Source: Clostridia bacterium
GTDB lineage: Bacteria; Bacillota; Clostridia; Oscillospirales; Acutalibacteraceae
Direction of reading: 5' to 3'
Assembly (NCBI GenBank): GCA_017452785.1
Contig: JAFTLT010000057.1
Location: 1-64,000 of the forward strand
Length of the DNA stretch: 64,000 nt
The position numbers and the translations under genes were made by a program. This document shows, in pieces, positions 43,151-51,340 of the stretch; the first letter of the stretch is position 1, and each line of letters opens with the position of its first letter. The notes below the pieces were generated by a model. It was not told the origin of the DNA. It did not search any database and was given only the letters and a program-made list of their open reading frames with translations.

Positions 43151-43245
43151 TTGAATTCTTTTACATATTTTTTAGTCATAGAATACAAGAAACTTATATT
43201 TTATAAAAAATGCAACATTTATTTTGACGTTTGCCTAAGAGTATT

Positions 43246-44163
43246 TTATAAGCTTTTAGTTTGTTGTTTAGAGAAAATGCTACTCTCCAATATTCCCTTC
43301 ATCTCCTCATACCCCTTCTGCAAAGCAACCCTCACACTTTCCTCTTCTGACAATTCATTAAGCATTGCAATCTCTTTATACGTTTTCTTCTTACGGCGGA
43401 CCTTAACGGGTTCGCCGTTTTTGTCTTTTTGCATCTCAAATATACTGTGACATTCAGGGCAGAAAGCAAGATTATCAGCAATCATCAGCTGTGTACCGAT
43501 ATCAAGTTCATTATATGCACCCCATACTGCCTCAGACTGCTCTTTTCGGATAAGCTCAAGCTCGGGATTGAAGGTGTTATCACTTGTTACATCTTCTGCA
43601 GTTTCTTCTGAATCTTCATCACAGTATTCCTTATAAAAGGGTATAAACAAGGTGTTACAGAGACCGGCAGCAATAAGCTCACAGGTGAATTTAGGTGAAC
43701 GGTCAATCTGTTCCGCAATTTTTTCAATGTTTTCTTGAGTAGCTGTTTCACCGCACTCTCTGCAAAGAGCCATAGCCTTGCGGAGCATTTTATCCTCATC
43801 GGCATTCGGTATGGTAAGACCGTGCCTCATTGAACGGATATATTCGTGAATCTCATGCTCATAATAATATTTTGCAAAATAAAGGAACGGTACGTTCTGT
43901 GATAAATCATACTTTTCAAGAGCTTTGTAAAGTCCGTGAACAAATACCATTTTCAAATCAGCAAAATGCCCCTGCATAGCATAGTTGTGCACTATGCCGT
44001 AAATCTTATCATTGAGCCTTGGCTCATAAAAGTGCAGAAAGTAGTTAAAATAGCTTTCATCCTTCTCGGTCAGGTAAAGCTCAATATATTCCTGCAAGGA
44101 TTTCCTTTCCTTCGGTGCCGTGGCACAGTGAAACATATATAAATCTTCTTCCCATTTTTTCAT
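43246..44163 (-). CDS. Sigma-70-like factor with inserted zinc-finger motif
   Basis: A 305-residue protein. Residues about 60-125 resemble sigma region 2 (MQGHFADLKMVFVHGLYKAL, KYYYEHEIHEYIRSMRHGL), about 130-175 region 3, and the C-terminal 80 residues region 4, interrupted by CPECHSIFEM and a charged loop. AAAGGAT precedes ATG. Related proteins occur in Clostridia mobile elements. It could direct RNA polymerase to element promoters. It is paired with the DUF6076 gene upstream on the same strand. Confidence 0.65.
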   Translation of the reverse strand: MKKWEEDLYMFHCATAPKERKSLQEYIELYLTEKDESYFNYFLHFYEPRLNDKIYGIVHNYAMQGHFADLKMVFVHGLYKALEKYDLSQNVPFLYFAKYYYEHEIHEYIRSMRHGLTIPNADEDKMLRKAMALCRECGETATQENIEKIAEQIDRSPKFTCELIAAGLCNTLFIPFYKEYCDEDSEETAEDVTSDNTFNPELELIRKEQSEAVWGAYNELDIGTQLMIADNLAFCPECHSIFEMQKDKNGEPVKVRRKKKTYKEIAMLNELSEEESVRVALQKGYEEMKGILESSIFSKQQTKSL

Positions 44164-44181
44164 TATGCCACATCCTTTCCG

Positions 44182-45309
44182 TTACTTTGTCTCCGTATCA
44201 GCGTAAAGCTTTTTACGGCTTAAATCCTTTTTGTACTGTGTTTTGAAATATTCCGGGTCACGCTTGGCTAAAAGCATTCTGTTCCTTGCTATTACCTTTG
44301 CCTTTTCTGCAAAAGCAGGTGTAATTGTACCTCGTAAAGCTTCGGTACGGATACAACTGCAACGCTTATTGTAAATATCCATAATGGGATTGTTTTCTGA
44401 AAGCTCTTTTTTACGGATAGCGGCAGCATACTGTCTGCAGGTAAGCTTCTGACCGTTTATCTTTTCAGGTGCTATTCCGTTGGTACAGTATTTCTGCTTT
44501 CTTGCACTCTGCATAAGGAAATACTTGCCGCATACCTCACATCTTTTAGGATAATGACCGTAGTGTAATCCCTCAAAGAAATCCGTAATAATGAAGCTGT
44601 AAAAGCTGTCAAAGTATAGCTTTCTTGCAACAGTAGTGTACTGACTCTTTATGTTTTTCCTGACCTCAACAAACTCTTCATTTACAGAGAATGTCTTGTT
44701 ACCGAATATCTGCTTTGCGATTGGTAAGAGATGTCCCTCATCGTGCTTTTCAATGTCAGGCAGAGAATTAACAAAAGCAACAAGATTTTTATGAGCATAG
44801 TACATATCGTCACTGATGTTATTGAAGAATGTAATAATTCCGATTAACTCATTTATGATATCTTCACACTCGTTTATATACTCAAAATCGCAATGGCGAT
44901 AAGCAGTATCGACTATAACTTCATATTGAGGTATAAGTCCTATTTCGGCTCTTCGTACCAAGTAATCACAGATACGCTGACCTGTATCTTTGCTGAACAG
45001 AAATGCTACTCTTTCTCGGATAGCATCAAAGTCAAGAGTACTGTAAACAGTAATATTTGGCAGAGCCTTCAGCTCCTCAAGAAACATTCTGCCTGTATCG
45101 GTAAAATTACGGATATTTAGATAGCCGCACCTTAACTGTTTGAGAATATTATGGTTAATTTCGTCTGAAAAGACAGAAATTCTTGCGGCGGTATCATTTT
45201 TATAAAAAACATTCAAAAAATTTGTTGCGAATATACCGGCGGGATAGTTCTTTTTGTTCCAATATGCTCTTCCGTCACGGTATGCGACAGTCACAGAAAA
45301 GGCTCCCAT
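44182..45309 (-). CDS. DUF6076-like zinc-finger protein
   Basis: A 375-residue cytosolic protein. The central and C-terminal part has RCEVCGKYFLM and, about ten residues later, RKQKYC, with a further Cys in CRQYAAAIRKKE, as in a CGNR-like finger, followed by a basic tail. This agrees with DUF6076 proteins of gut Clostridia. GGAGATG precedes ATG at 45309. It is translated just before the sigma-like gene (18-base gap), which suggests that the two act together. Function unknown. Confidence 0.6.
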   Translation of the reverse strand: MGAFSVTVAYRDGRAYWNKKNYPAGIFATNFLNVFYKNDTAARISVFSDEINHNILKQLRCGYLNIRNFTDTGRMFLEELKALPNITVYSTLDFDAIRERVAFLFSKDTGQRICDYLVRRAEIGLIPQYEVIVDTAYRHCDFEYINECEDIINELIGIITFFNNISDDMYYAHKNLVAFVNSLPDIEKHDEGHLLPIAKQIFGNKTFSVNEEFVEVRKNIKSQYTTVARKLYFDSFYSFIITDFFEGLHYGHYPKRCEVCGKYFLMQSARKQKYCTNGIAPEKINGQKLTCRQYAAAIRKKELSENNPIMDIYNKRCSCIRTEALRGTITPAFAEKAKVIARNRMLLAKRDPEYFKTQYKKDLSRKKLYADTETK

Positions 45310-45725
45310 AGTGCTTTTTCATCTCCTTTTTTGAATTTTTGAGGTTATTTTACTATCTTTTACGAGCGAAAAGTGTCAAAAACTGTAATTTTACTAAATT
45401 GCTGTTTTTGTGTTACGGATTTACATTTTCACTTGTTACTCTATAATGGGCGATTTTTCAAAAGTTCCCTATTAATTATATATAGGGAGGTAAAAATCAC
45501 ACCTATCCGATGTCAAAATAATTGTATCATACCTGATTGCATTATACAAATTTCAGAGTCCCATAAAACGGACTTTAATGTGCTTTCTTTGTTCGCCTCA
45601 ACTCTTCAGAACTATAGATGAATCATATATAAATTATCAATAGTTTTATTATCTTGTTAAATCCTGCCGTTTGTGATATTATATTTAGTAACATTTATTA
45701 AGATTAACAAAGGAAGTGACAATTA
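45310..45725. other. Intergenic region with a rightward promoter
   Basis: About 415 bases between divergent genes. On the plus strand TTGTTA (45654-45659), 17 bases, TATTAT (45677-45682) should drive the membrane protein gene. No gene is supported; an 82-codon frame at 45373 lacks a ribosome site. Confidence 0.5.
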
Positions 45726-46409
45726 ATGAACAAATCAAATTATAAAGAAAAGAAGATTGTTAAATTTGCTGTTCTAATATTTATATTTATAATGATTATC
45801 TTGCCGTTGGTTTTAAAAATCCCGCCCATAAAACAACTAGTATTATTTATGTTGTCTTTTACAAACAATGAAGCGTATAAAGTTGCATTTGTAGAGTTTG
45901 TTGGTGCAATTATAGGTGGGGTTATAGCAATATGTGGTTCTGTGTGGCTTCAAGCTAGAGTGGATGAAAAAGAAGAAAAAGCCAAGATTAAACAATATGC
46001 TTGTATTGTTTACAATGATTTAGACTTGGCTTTTAAAGATTTAATTAAAATGTTTAGAGATACAGAGTTAAGATGTAAGCTAAAATATATAAACGGACCT
46101 GATAATGTGAAGACATTTTCTGAAGTTGCAATTGGTCGAAGAATTCATTTAAGTCCAAACTGGATTTCTGATGTTGCGCAATTAAATGGTGTCCTAACTA
46201 GAATTGAAATACAAAGAATATATCATTATTATGGACTTTTAGTTGAAATTGATTGTGCTTTGCAATCCAAAGATCCTAATAATATTGTAGAAATATACGC
46301 TTCACATATAGAATATCTAGTTTCTGGTAACGAAAGGAAAGTACATAGTTATTGTGATTCCGATTTAAAAAAACTAAGGTCGCTTGCTGATTTGGATGTT
46401 AACCAGTAG
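45726..46409 (+). CDS. Membrane hypothetical protein, two helices
   Basis: A 227-residue protein. Two hydrophobic helices (about 12-30 and 55-75, VGAIIGGVIAICGSVWLQA) are followed by a cytosolic helical domain of about 150 residues. No family recognised. AAAGGAAGTG precedes ATG. It stands alone with its own promoter and terminator-like hairpin (46436-46463). Small two-helix proteins with large cytosolic parts are frequent among mobile-element cargo. Confidence 0.6.
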   Translation: MNKSNYKEKKIVKFAVLIFIFIMIILPLVLKIPPIKQLVLFMLSFTNNEAYKVAFVEFVGAIIGGVIAICGSVWLQARVDEKEEKAKIKQYACIVYNDLDLAFKDLIKMFRDTELRCKLKYINGPDNVKTFSEVAIGRRIHLSPNWISDVAQLNGVLTRIEIQRIYHYYGLLVEIDCALQSKDPNNIVEIYASHIEYLVSGNERKVHSYCDSDLKKLRSLADLDVNQ

Positions 46410-46435
46410 AAGTAATATTGTAAACTTTATATTCG

Positions 46436-46463
46436 CACCTGTTACTTTAGTAGTAGGTGTTTT
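46436..46463 (+). terminator. Intrinsic terminator
   Basis: CACCT/AGGTG hairpin, loop of about 13 bases, T run. Its loop sequence (GTTACTTTAGTA) is close to that of the terminator at 49466-49500. Confidence 0.55.
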
Positions 46464-46661
46464 TTATACCCAAAATCCGGCAAATGAATATTGCGTTAGA
46501 TTTTTTCCGTTTATATAATAACTGCCCCCACCAATTAGTTTTCAGATGGATGGAAAGTATAGTTGAGGGAGGCAAAATGACAAAGAAAAACTGCTCTCAC
46601 GAGTGAAGTGACCCCAAAAAGTTAGACAAAGTTTTTTAGAAAAACTTGTGCAAATTAAATA

Positions 46662-47465
46662 TTAAGCAGCAAAAATGGCTTGAGATCTGTGCATAGCAGG
46701 TGTCAAGCCATTTAATTTTAGCTTGATTCTGCGATTGTTGTAATAATCAAGATATTCTTCTAACTCGTTTCTGAAATGTTCTATTGAGTCAAATTCTTGC
46801 AGGTATAACAGTTCTGTTTTCAGTAATCCAAAGAAATTTTCAATTACTGCATTATCCAAGCAGTTCCCTTTACGGCTCATACTCTGCTGTATTCCTTTAT
46901 CAATTAACATCTTTTGATATTGTTTGTGTTGATAATGCCAACCCTGGTCTGAATGAAGAATTAGATTTGTATTATCAGGTATTTTTTCAAATGCCTTATT
47001 AAGCATTTCTGTAACCATACTCAAATATGTATGTTCGCAAATTGTGTATGATACAATATCACCACTGTATAAATCGAGGATAGGTGAAAGATAAAGTTTT
47101 TGGTCAAACAAACTGAACTCTGTTACATCGGTAACCCATTTCTCATTTGGTTTTGAAGCTACAAAATTCCTTTCAAGTAAATTAGGTGCAATTTTCCCTA
47201 CTTCACCTTTGTAAGACTTGTATTTCTTCATCCTGACTTTACACACCAGATTAAGCTGTTTCATAAGCTTTTGTACGGTCTTATGGTTGATTTCGAAGCC
47301 TCTGTTATGTAGTTCTTTAGTTACTCTGCGATAACCGTATCTTCCTTTGTTCTCTATGTAAATACTTGATATTTCTTCTTTAATTTCGAAGTATTTATCC
47401 TCATCATTTCTGTGTTTCACATAGTAGTAATACGTACTTCGAGGGATTCCGGCTATTTCTATCAA
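46662..47465 (-). CDS. IS3-family transposase OrfB (integrase core)
   Basis: A 267-residue rve-type catalytic part. It starts in the linker (IAGIPRSTYYYY), has the HTH_21 region GRYGYRRVTKEL, and the DDE triad regions WVTDVTEFS, LHSDQGWHYQH and NAVIENFFGLLKTE. Normally made as an OrfAB fusion by frameshift near the end of orfA (GAGAAAAAGCG at about 47510). It closes with LNGLTPAMHRS. Intact as far as can be seen. Confidence 0.88.
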   Translation of the reverse strand: MIEIAGIPRSTYYYYVKHRNDEDKYFEIKEEISSIYIENKGRYGYRRVTKELHNRGFEINHKTVQKLMKQLNLVCKVRMKKYKSYKGEVGKIAPNLLERNFVASKPNEKWVTDVTEFSLFDQKLYLSPILDLYSGDIVSYTICEHTYLSMVTEMLNKAFEKIPDNTNLILHSDQGWHYQHKQYQKMLIDKGIQQSMSRKGNCLDNAVIENFFGLLKTELLYLQEFDSIEHFRNELEEYLDYYNNRRIKLKLNGLTPAMHRSQAIFAA

Positions 47466-47500
47466 TAATGATATTTTAAAATCATGCCTCAGCTCCCAAA

Positions 47501-47848
47501 TTACTTTCGCTTTTTCTCTTGCCGTACCCTCTCGGCAACCAAGGCATTCAATTTTTTTAAGTATGCATTCTCCGCTCTTAATCGTTGTACTTCTGCTATT
47601 AAATCTTCTTCAACTTCTTTAGGTAGTTTTCTTGGACGACCTGTGCTTTTTCTTCCTCTGCGTTCAATGTACAAACCTTCAGGTCCTTCTTCAAGATATA
47701 TTCGCTCCCATCCTGTAACCACAGTATCAAACGAAACACCGAACTGCCTTGCAGCTTCTTTGTAGCTTAACTTTTCTTTGTGCATTGTTTCTACTACTTT
47801 TTGCTTGAATTCATCTGTGTATTTTTTGTTTGGTATTCCTTTTGGCAT
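47501..47848 (-). CDS. IS3-family transposase OrfA
   Basis: A 115-residue DNA-binding protein with a helix-turn-helix (LSYKEAARQFGVSFDTVVTG) and a leucine-zipper-like tail (LRAENAYLKKLNALVAERV). It ends EKKRK at an A-rich stretch that can shift ribosomes into the OrfB frame. GAGGGG precedes ATG at 47848. Confidence 0.85.
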   Translation of the reverse strand: MPKGIPNKKYTDEFKQKVVETMHKEKLSYKEAARQFGVSFDTVVTGWERIYLEEGPEGLYIERRGRKSTGRPRKLPKEVEEDLIAEVQRLRAENAYLKKLNALVAERVRQEKKRK

Positions 47849-47934
47849 AAAAAATCACCCCTCCTGTTAAACATTATATCACAATGTCTAACATTTGGGG
47901 TGCATTTCAGAGGAGAGCAGTTATACACTAAATA

Positions 47935-48417
47935 TTAAAGATACATTTCCAATTCTAAACATTTCCATTCTTCGCCGAGAACAGTATATGTTTCTGTCTT
48001 TTCTAAAACAACATCTTTAAAGCCAACAGCTTTATAACAATAATAAGCCGATTCATTATTTTCAAATACACCTAAAGAAACCTTTTTTGCACCATAGATT
48101 TCTTTTGCACATTTCAAACCTACCTGAAGCATTGCTTTACCGTATCCTTTGCCACGCTTTGCAGGGTCAACAACTACAAACCCAAACCTCAGTTCATCAA
48201 AACTTTCTGATGGTCTTCTCATTGTAAAGAATCCTACAATCTCATCATCTTCAATAACAGTAAAAGCCATAAGATTTTCAACGAAGCAGAATTTCTTTTT
48301 GCTTATTGGATACTTACCCATAACTCCTGCAGACCACTTGTAAAAAGATATTTTATCTTTGCTCCAGGAAAGTATTATATCTGCATCATTTTTGTTATAA
48401 GGTCTTAATCTTAACAT
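47935..48417 (-). CDS. GNAT-family N-acetyltransferase (RimJ/RimL type)
   Basis: A 160-residue acetyltransferase: RPYNKNDADIILSWSK at the start, FVVVDPAKRGKGYGKAMLQV as the acetyl-CoA loop, and ESAYYCYKAVGFKD near the end. Substrate unknown. GGGGGG precedes ATG. It forms a leftward group with the HIT and Nudix genes. Confidence 0.83.
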   Translation of the reverse strand: MLRLRPYNKNDADIILSWSKDKISFYKWSAGVMGKYPISKKKFCFVENLMAFTVIEDDEIVGFFTMRRPSESFDELRFGFVVVDPAKRGKGYGKAMLQVGLKCAKEIYGAKKVSLGVFENNESAYYCYKAVGFKDVVLEKTETYTVLGEEWKCLELEMYL

Positions 48418-48454
48418 TTGTATCCCCCCTTAATTAACTGTTTTAATTCTATTT

Positions 48455-48946
48455 TCATAAGAGATTTTCCAATTCTGCAAGCAGTTTTGTTTTCATATCT
48501 TCCAATTCGTCGGGAGAAGGCTTGTTATCTTCTGACCACATTATCTCCTTTGGTAACCACCAAACAGGACCTTTGCCTTTGTTTCCATAATCCAACAAAT
48601 CACCGGCTTTTCTCGGAAAGATATGCCAATGTAAATGAATATCGCCATTGCCGAGACATTCGTAGTTTATCTTTTCTGCACCGAAAGTATTTTTTACAGC
48701 TTCAGCTACTATTGTCATTTCAAGCAAATATTTTGTTCTGAAATCGATATCCAAATCAAAAAGCTCAACAACGTGCTGTTTACAAATGAATAATGAGTAG
48801 CCGTAAAAATGATGATTCCATCCTAAAATAACATAGCCGGTTTCAAGTTCTTTTACAAACCACGGATTTTCACCTTTTTTGATTTGCTCAATAACATTGC
48901 ACATGTCACATTTTACTTTATTAAAAGGACTGAATTTAATTTTCAT
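48455..48946 (-). CDS. HIT-family nucleotide hydrolase or transferase
   Basis: A 163-residue protein with the histidine triad DIHLHWHIFPRK and N-terminal CDMCNVIEQIKKGENPW that holds a Cys pair. HIT enzymes hydrolyse nucleoside polyphosphates or phosphoramidates. AGGAGG precedes ATG and overlaps the Nudix stop, so the two nucleotide-cleansing enzymes are coupled. Confidence 0.82.
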   Translation of the reverse strand: MKIKFSPFNKVKCDMCNVIEQIKKGENPWFVKELETGYVILGWNHHFYGYSLFICKQHVVELFDLDIDFRTKYLLEMTIVAEAVKNTFGAEKINYECLGNGDIHLHWHIFPRKAGDLLDYGNKGKGPVWWLPKEIMWSEDNKPSPDELEDMKTKLLAELENLL

Positions 48947-49394
48947 TATTTTCTCCTCCTGAATTAGTTTTCAACTTCTCTGCATATTGTTCCAATGCCC
49001 AATTCTGCATTTCAGCAAACATTTTACCTTTTATTTCCTCATATTTGAACCACATTAAAATATGGTCTGTTTCTGTTGGCTCAGAAATTTTTTCGTTGAG
49101 TTCACCAATGTAATAACTCCGAATTGGATGGAAATACCCTAATTTAGGATGTGTGGTATAGGTTTCAGCAGAACATAATTTTTCTTTTATTGTAGCAGTA
49201 TAGCCGGTTTCTTCAATACATTCTCTTTTTACGCAATCCTCGTGGCTTTCGTTTCCATCTAAACCTCCACCAAGAAGAAAGTATCCTTTATCAGTTCTTA
49301 TTACACCTATTTTATTGTTATGAACAGGGATTAAATATGCACCTTCTCTATCTGCATATTCAGCTTTTTCTTTAATACCAAATACTTTATGCAT
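48936..49394 (-). CDS. Nudix hydrolase
   Basis: A 152-residue Nudix protein with box GGGLDGNESHEDCVKREC then IEETGY, which binds Mg2+ and cleaves nucleoside diphosphate-linked molecules. Substrate unknown. ATG at 49394 has GGGGGTG upstream. First of the Nudix-HIT-GNAT group. Confidence 0.85.
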   Translation of the reverse strand: MHKVFGIKEKAEYADREGAYLIPVHNNKIGVIRTDKGYFLLGGGLDGNESHEDCVKRECIEETGYTATIKEKLCSAETYTTHPKLGYFHPIRSYYIGELNEKISEPTETDHILMWFKYEEIKGKMFAEMQNWALEQYAEKLKTNSGGENNEN

Positions 49395-49465
49395 ATTTGC
49401 ACCCCCGTAATTCTAATAAACACATTATATCATATCAACACCACAAATTTCAATCCGTTTACATA

Positions 49466-49500
49466 CACCTGTTACCTCAAAAGTATCAGGTGCTTTTTTA
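49466..49500 (+). terminator. Intrinsic terminator upstream of the partition/mobilization block
   Basis: CACCTG/CAGGTG around a 15-base loop with a T run. Similar in layout and loop to that at 46436-46463. Confidence 0.65.
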
Positions 49501-49566
49501 TATTCAAAATTCTAAATGAAAGGAAGTGTTTATCTTTAACATTCGTGACAGACCCATTTTCCCACC

Positions 49567-49590
49567 GCACCCACGAGGGTGCTTTTTTTA
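49567..49590 (+). terminator. Second intrinsic terminator upstream of parM-like gene
   Basis: GCACCC ACGA GGGTGC followed by seven T. Confidence 0.75.
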
Positions 49591-49640
49591 TGCCCAAATC
49601 TATTATCTAACAAAATTTTAATTCAAAGGAGTAATTCAAA

Positions 49641-50561
49641 ATGAAGAAATTTAACGATGTAATCATCATCGGTGTTGACCACGGTTATGGCAACATCAAA
49701 ACTGCAAACCACTGTTTCAGAACAGGCATTACAGCTTATGATTCAGAGCCGCTTTTCACAAAGGATATGCTTATTTACGGTGGAAAGTATTATCTTATCG
49801 GTGAAGGACACAAGGAGTTCCTACCCGACAAAATCAAAGACGAGGACTATTATGCCCTCACCCTTGTGGCGATTGCAAAGGAGTTAAGTGTTGAAAACTT
49901 AACGGAAGCCACAGTTCACATTGCGGCAGGTCTACCCCTCACTTGGACTGCAGGTCAGAAAGAGAGCTTCAAAGCATATCTTACAAAGAATGAAGAAGTA
50001 ACTTTCACTTGGCAGCATACGGAGTACAAAATTAAAATCGCAGGTGCAAGCATCTATCCGCAGGGATATGCGGCGGTTTCGCAGTTTGCAACCAAAATGG
50101 ATGGTGTAAACCTTGTAGCTGACATTGGCAACGGTACTATGAATGTGCTCTATGTCATTAACGGCAGACCGCAGTCAGAGAGAATGTACACAGAAAAGTT
50201 CGGCACGCATTTCTGTACTGTTGATATCCGTGAGGCCTTCCTCAGAAAAACACAGAGAGAAATCAATGAGCACATTATTGATGAGGTTCTGTGTAAGGGT
50301 ACTGCAAACATTGTTCAGGCGGATATGAAGATTATCAAGGCAGAGGTACAGAAGTATGTAGCTGAAATCTTTCACAGGCTCCGTGACCACGGATACGATG
50401 AAAATACTATGCTTCTGTGTATTACCGGAGGTGGCGGTTGCCTTATAAAGAATTTCTATAAGTTCAATGCAGACCGCATTCAGTTCGTTGATGATATCTG
50501 TGCGGCGGCAAAGGGTTATGAGTACCTTGCCGAAACTATGATGAAAAGTGGCAAGATATGA
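49641..50561 (+). CDS. parM: ParM/StbA-family actin-like ATPase
   Basis: A 306-residue actin-fold protein. Phosphate 1 is VDHGYGNIKT, phosphate 2 VADIGNGTMNV and the adenosine region CITGGGG. In plasmids ParM filaments push DNA copies apart with an adaptor, ParR, bound to a centromere. AAAGGAG precedes ATG. The stop overlaps the next gene (ATGA), which is ParR-sized. Presence on an integrative element suggests a circular or replicating stage that needs segregation. Confidence 0.85.
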   Translation: MKKFNDVIIIGVDHGYGNIKTANHCFRTGITAYDSEPLFTKDMLIYGGKYYLIGEGHKEFLPDKIKDEDYYALTLVAIAKELSVENLTEATVHIAAGLPLTWTAGQKESFKAYLTKNEEVTFTWQHTEYKIKIAGASIYPQGYAAVSQFATKMDGVNLVADIGNGTMNVLYVINGRPQSERMYTEKFGTHFCTVDIREAFLRKTQREINEHIIDEVLCKGTANIVQADMKIIKAEVQKYVAEIFHRLRDHGYDENTMLLCITGGGGCLIKNFYKFNADRIQFVDDICAAAKGYEYLAETMMKSGKI

Positions 50562-50887
50562 GTGAGTACCGCATAAATGTCCGCTTTAATTTAAGCGACA
50601 CAGAACACACGAAAATCATTGATTATCTGAACAGCCTTGATAAAGAAAAGTATAAGTCAAGAAATCAGTTTATCATTGATGCGATTAAATCGGCTATTGC
50701 TTATACAGAGAAACAGACGGCAGATGATGAACTTATCCAAAAGTTTCGTGAAATTCTGAAAGAGGAACTGTGCGGCATTTCAGTTACTGCAGCATTTCCT
50801 TCTTCGGCGGGTATTGATATGGAATTGACAGAGGAGCAGAAACTGAAAAATGATGCAGGGGCGATTGCCTTTCTTGATATGTTTTAA
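50558..50887 (+). CDS. ParR-like partition adaptor
   Basis: A 109-residue protein with a ribbon-helix-helix-like N-terminus (INVRFNLSDTEHTKIIDYLN, KYKSRNQFIIDAIKSAI) and an acidic C-terminus. Position and coupling to the ParM gene make it the likely centromere-binding adaptor. No family motif is decisive. Confidence 0.65.
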   Translation: MSEYRINVRFNLSDTEHTKIIDYLNSLDKEKYKSRNQFIIDAIKSAIAYTEKQTADDELIQKFREILKEELCGISVTAAFPSSAGIDMELTEEQKLKNDAGAIAFLDMF

Positions 50888-50940
50888 CGGTGCCAAAACA
50901 TTCAGATTTCGGAGCCGCAGACAAAAATGCAATAAAAAAC

Positions 50941-50958
50941 GGCACCGCTTACGGTGCC
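50941..50958 (+). terminator. GGCACCG hairpin
   Basis: GGCACCG CTTA CGGTGCC, 7-bp stem, between the ParR-like and DUF3847 genes. No T run follows; it may be a site for a protein or an mRNA stabiliser. A further GGTGCC copy lies at 50890. Confidence 0.4.
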
Positions 50959-50979
50959 AACAGATTGGAGGTGATATTT

Positions 50980-51177
50980 ATGACCGAGGATGAGAAAAAG
51001 CTGATTCAAGCCAAGCACAGACTTGAACAGGCAGAAAACCGCAACCGTAAAAAGGAACGCACAGAGCGAAACCACAGACTTATTGTAGAGGGTGCGATTT
51101 TAGAGAAGCTGTTACCTGAAATCAAGACTATGAACTTTACTGATATTGAGGGGTATTTACTCGAAAAGCTGAATTAA
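50980..51177 (+). CDS. DUF3847-family protein
   Basis: A 65-residue helical protein: DEKKLIQAKHRLEQAENRNRK, then RLIVEGAILEKLLPE, as in DUF3847 proteins found beside relaxase genes of Gram-positive mobile elements. GGAGGTG precedes ATG at 50980. Probably a mobilization accessory protein; role unproven. Confidence 0.75.
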   Translation: MTEDEKKLIQAKHRLEQAENRNRKKERTERNHRLIVEGAILEKLLPEIKTMNFTDIEGYLLEKLN

Positions 51178-51194
51178 AGGCTTATATATTTCCC

Positions 51195-51238
51195 TTAAGG
51201 GCGCACTTACTCACCACCGTAAAGGCGGTGCAGTGCGC
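51195..51238 (-). other. oriT: oriT with IncQ/MobQ-type nick site
   Basis: On the minus strand GTAAGTGCGCCCTTA (51210-51196) matches the RSF1010/IncQ nick core TAAGTGCGCCCT. The usual adjacent hairpin, CACCG/CGGTG (51215-51230), lies on its 5' side, with an outer GCGCACT/AGTGCGC pair. It lies 1.4 kb before the MobA/MobL relaxase gene, the matching family. Cleavage would fall in the GCG/CCC region by analogy. Confidence 0.8.
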
Positions 51239-51340
51239 TCTCCGAGGGTGTAGACGAAAAATCACTATTACTTCTCAGCCGTGACCGCATATTCCTTCGA
51301 TAGCAGATTTAGTATACAAATTTATTATATAATCCTCTTA

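Larger units (their letters stand above)
46589..47922 (-). mobile_element. IS3-family insertion sequence (IS150-like group)
   Basis: Contains an orfA/orfB pair on the minus strand. Ends are inverted: left AACTGCTCTC then GACCCCAAAAAGTTAGACA (46589-46627), right complementary with GTTAGACA and CTGCTCTC conserved (47884-47922). The ends match over most of about 38 bases. No clear target duplication can be seen. The left end falls within a start-codon/ribosome-site unit (GGGAGG then ATG at about 46577), so it probably broke a short leader or gene. Confidence 0.8.

Noticed and set aside
45373-45621. 82-codon plus-strand frame upstream of the membrane protein
   Set aside because: No ribosome site, unusual composition, and it lies in an AT-rich promoter region.
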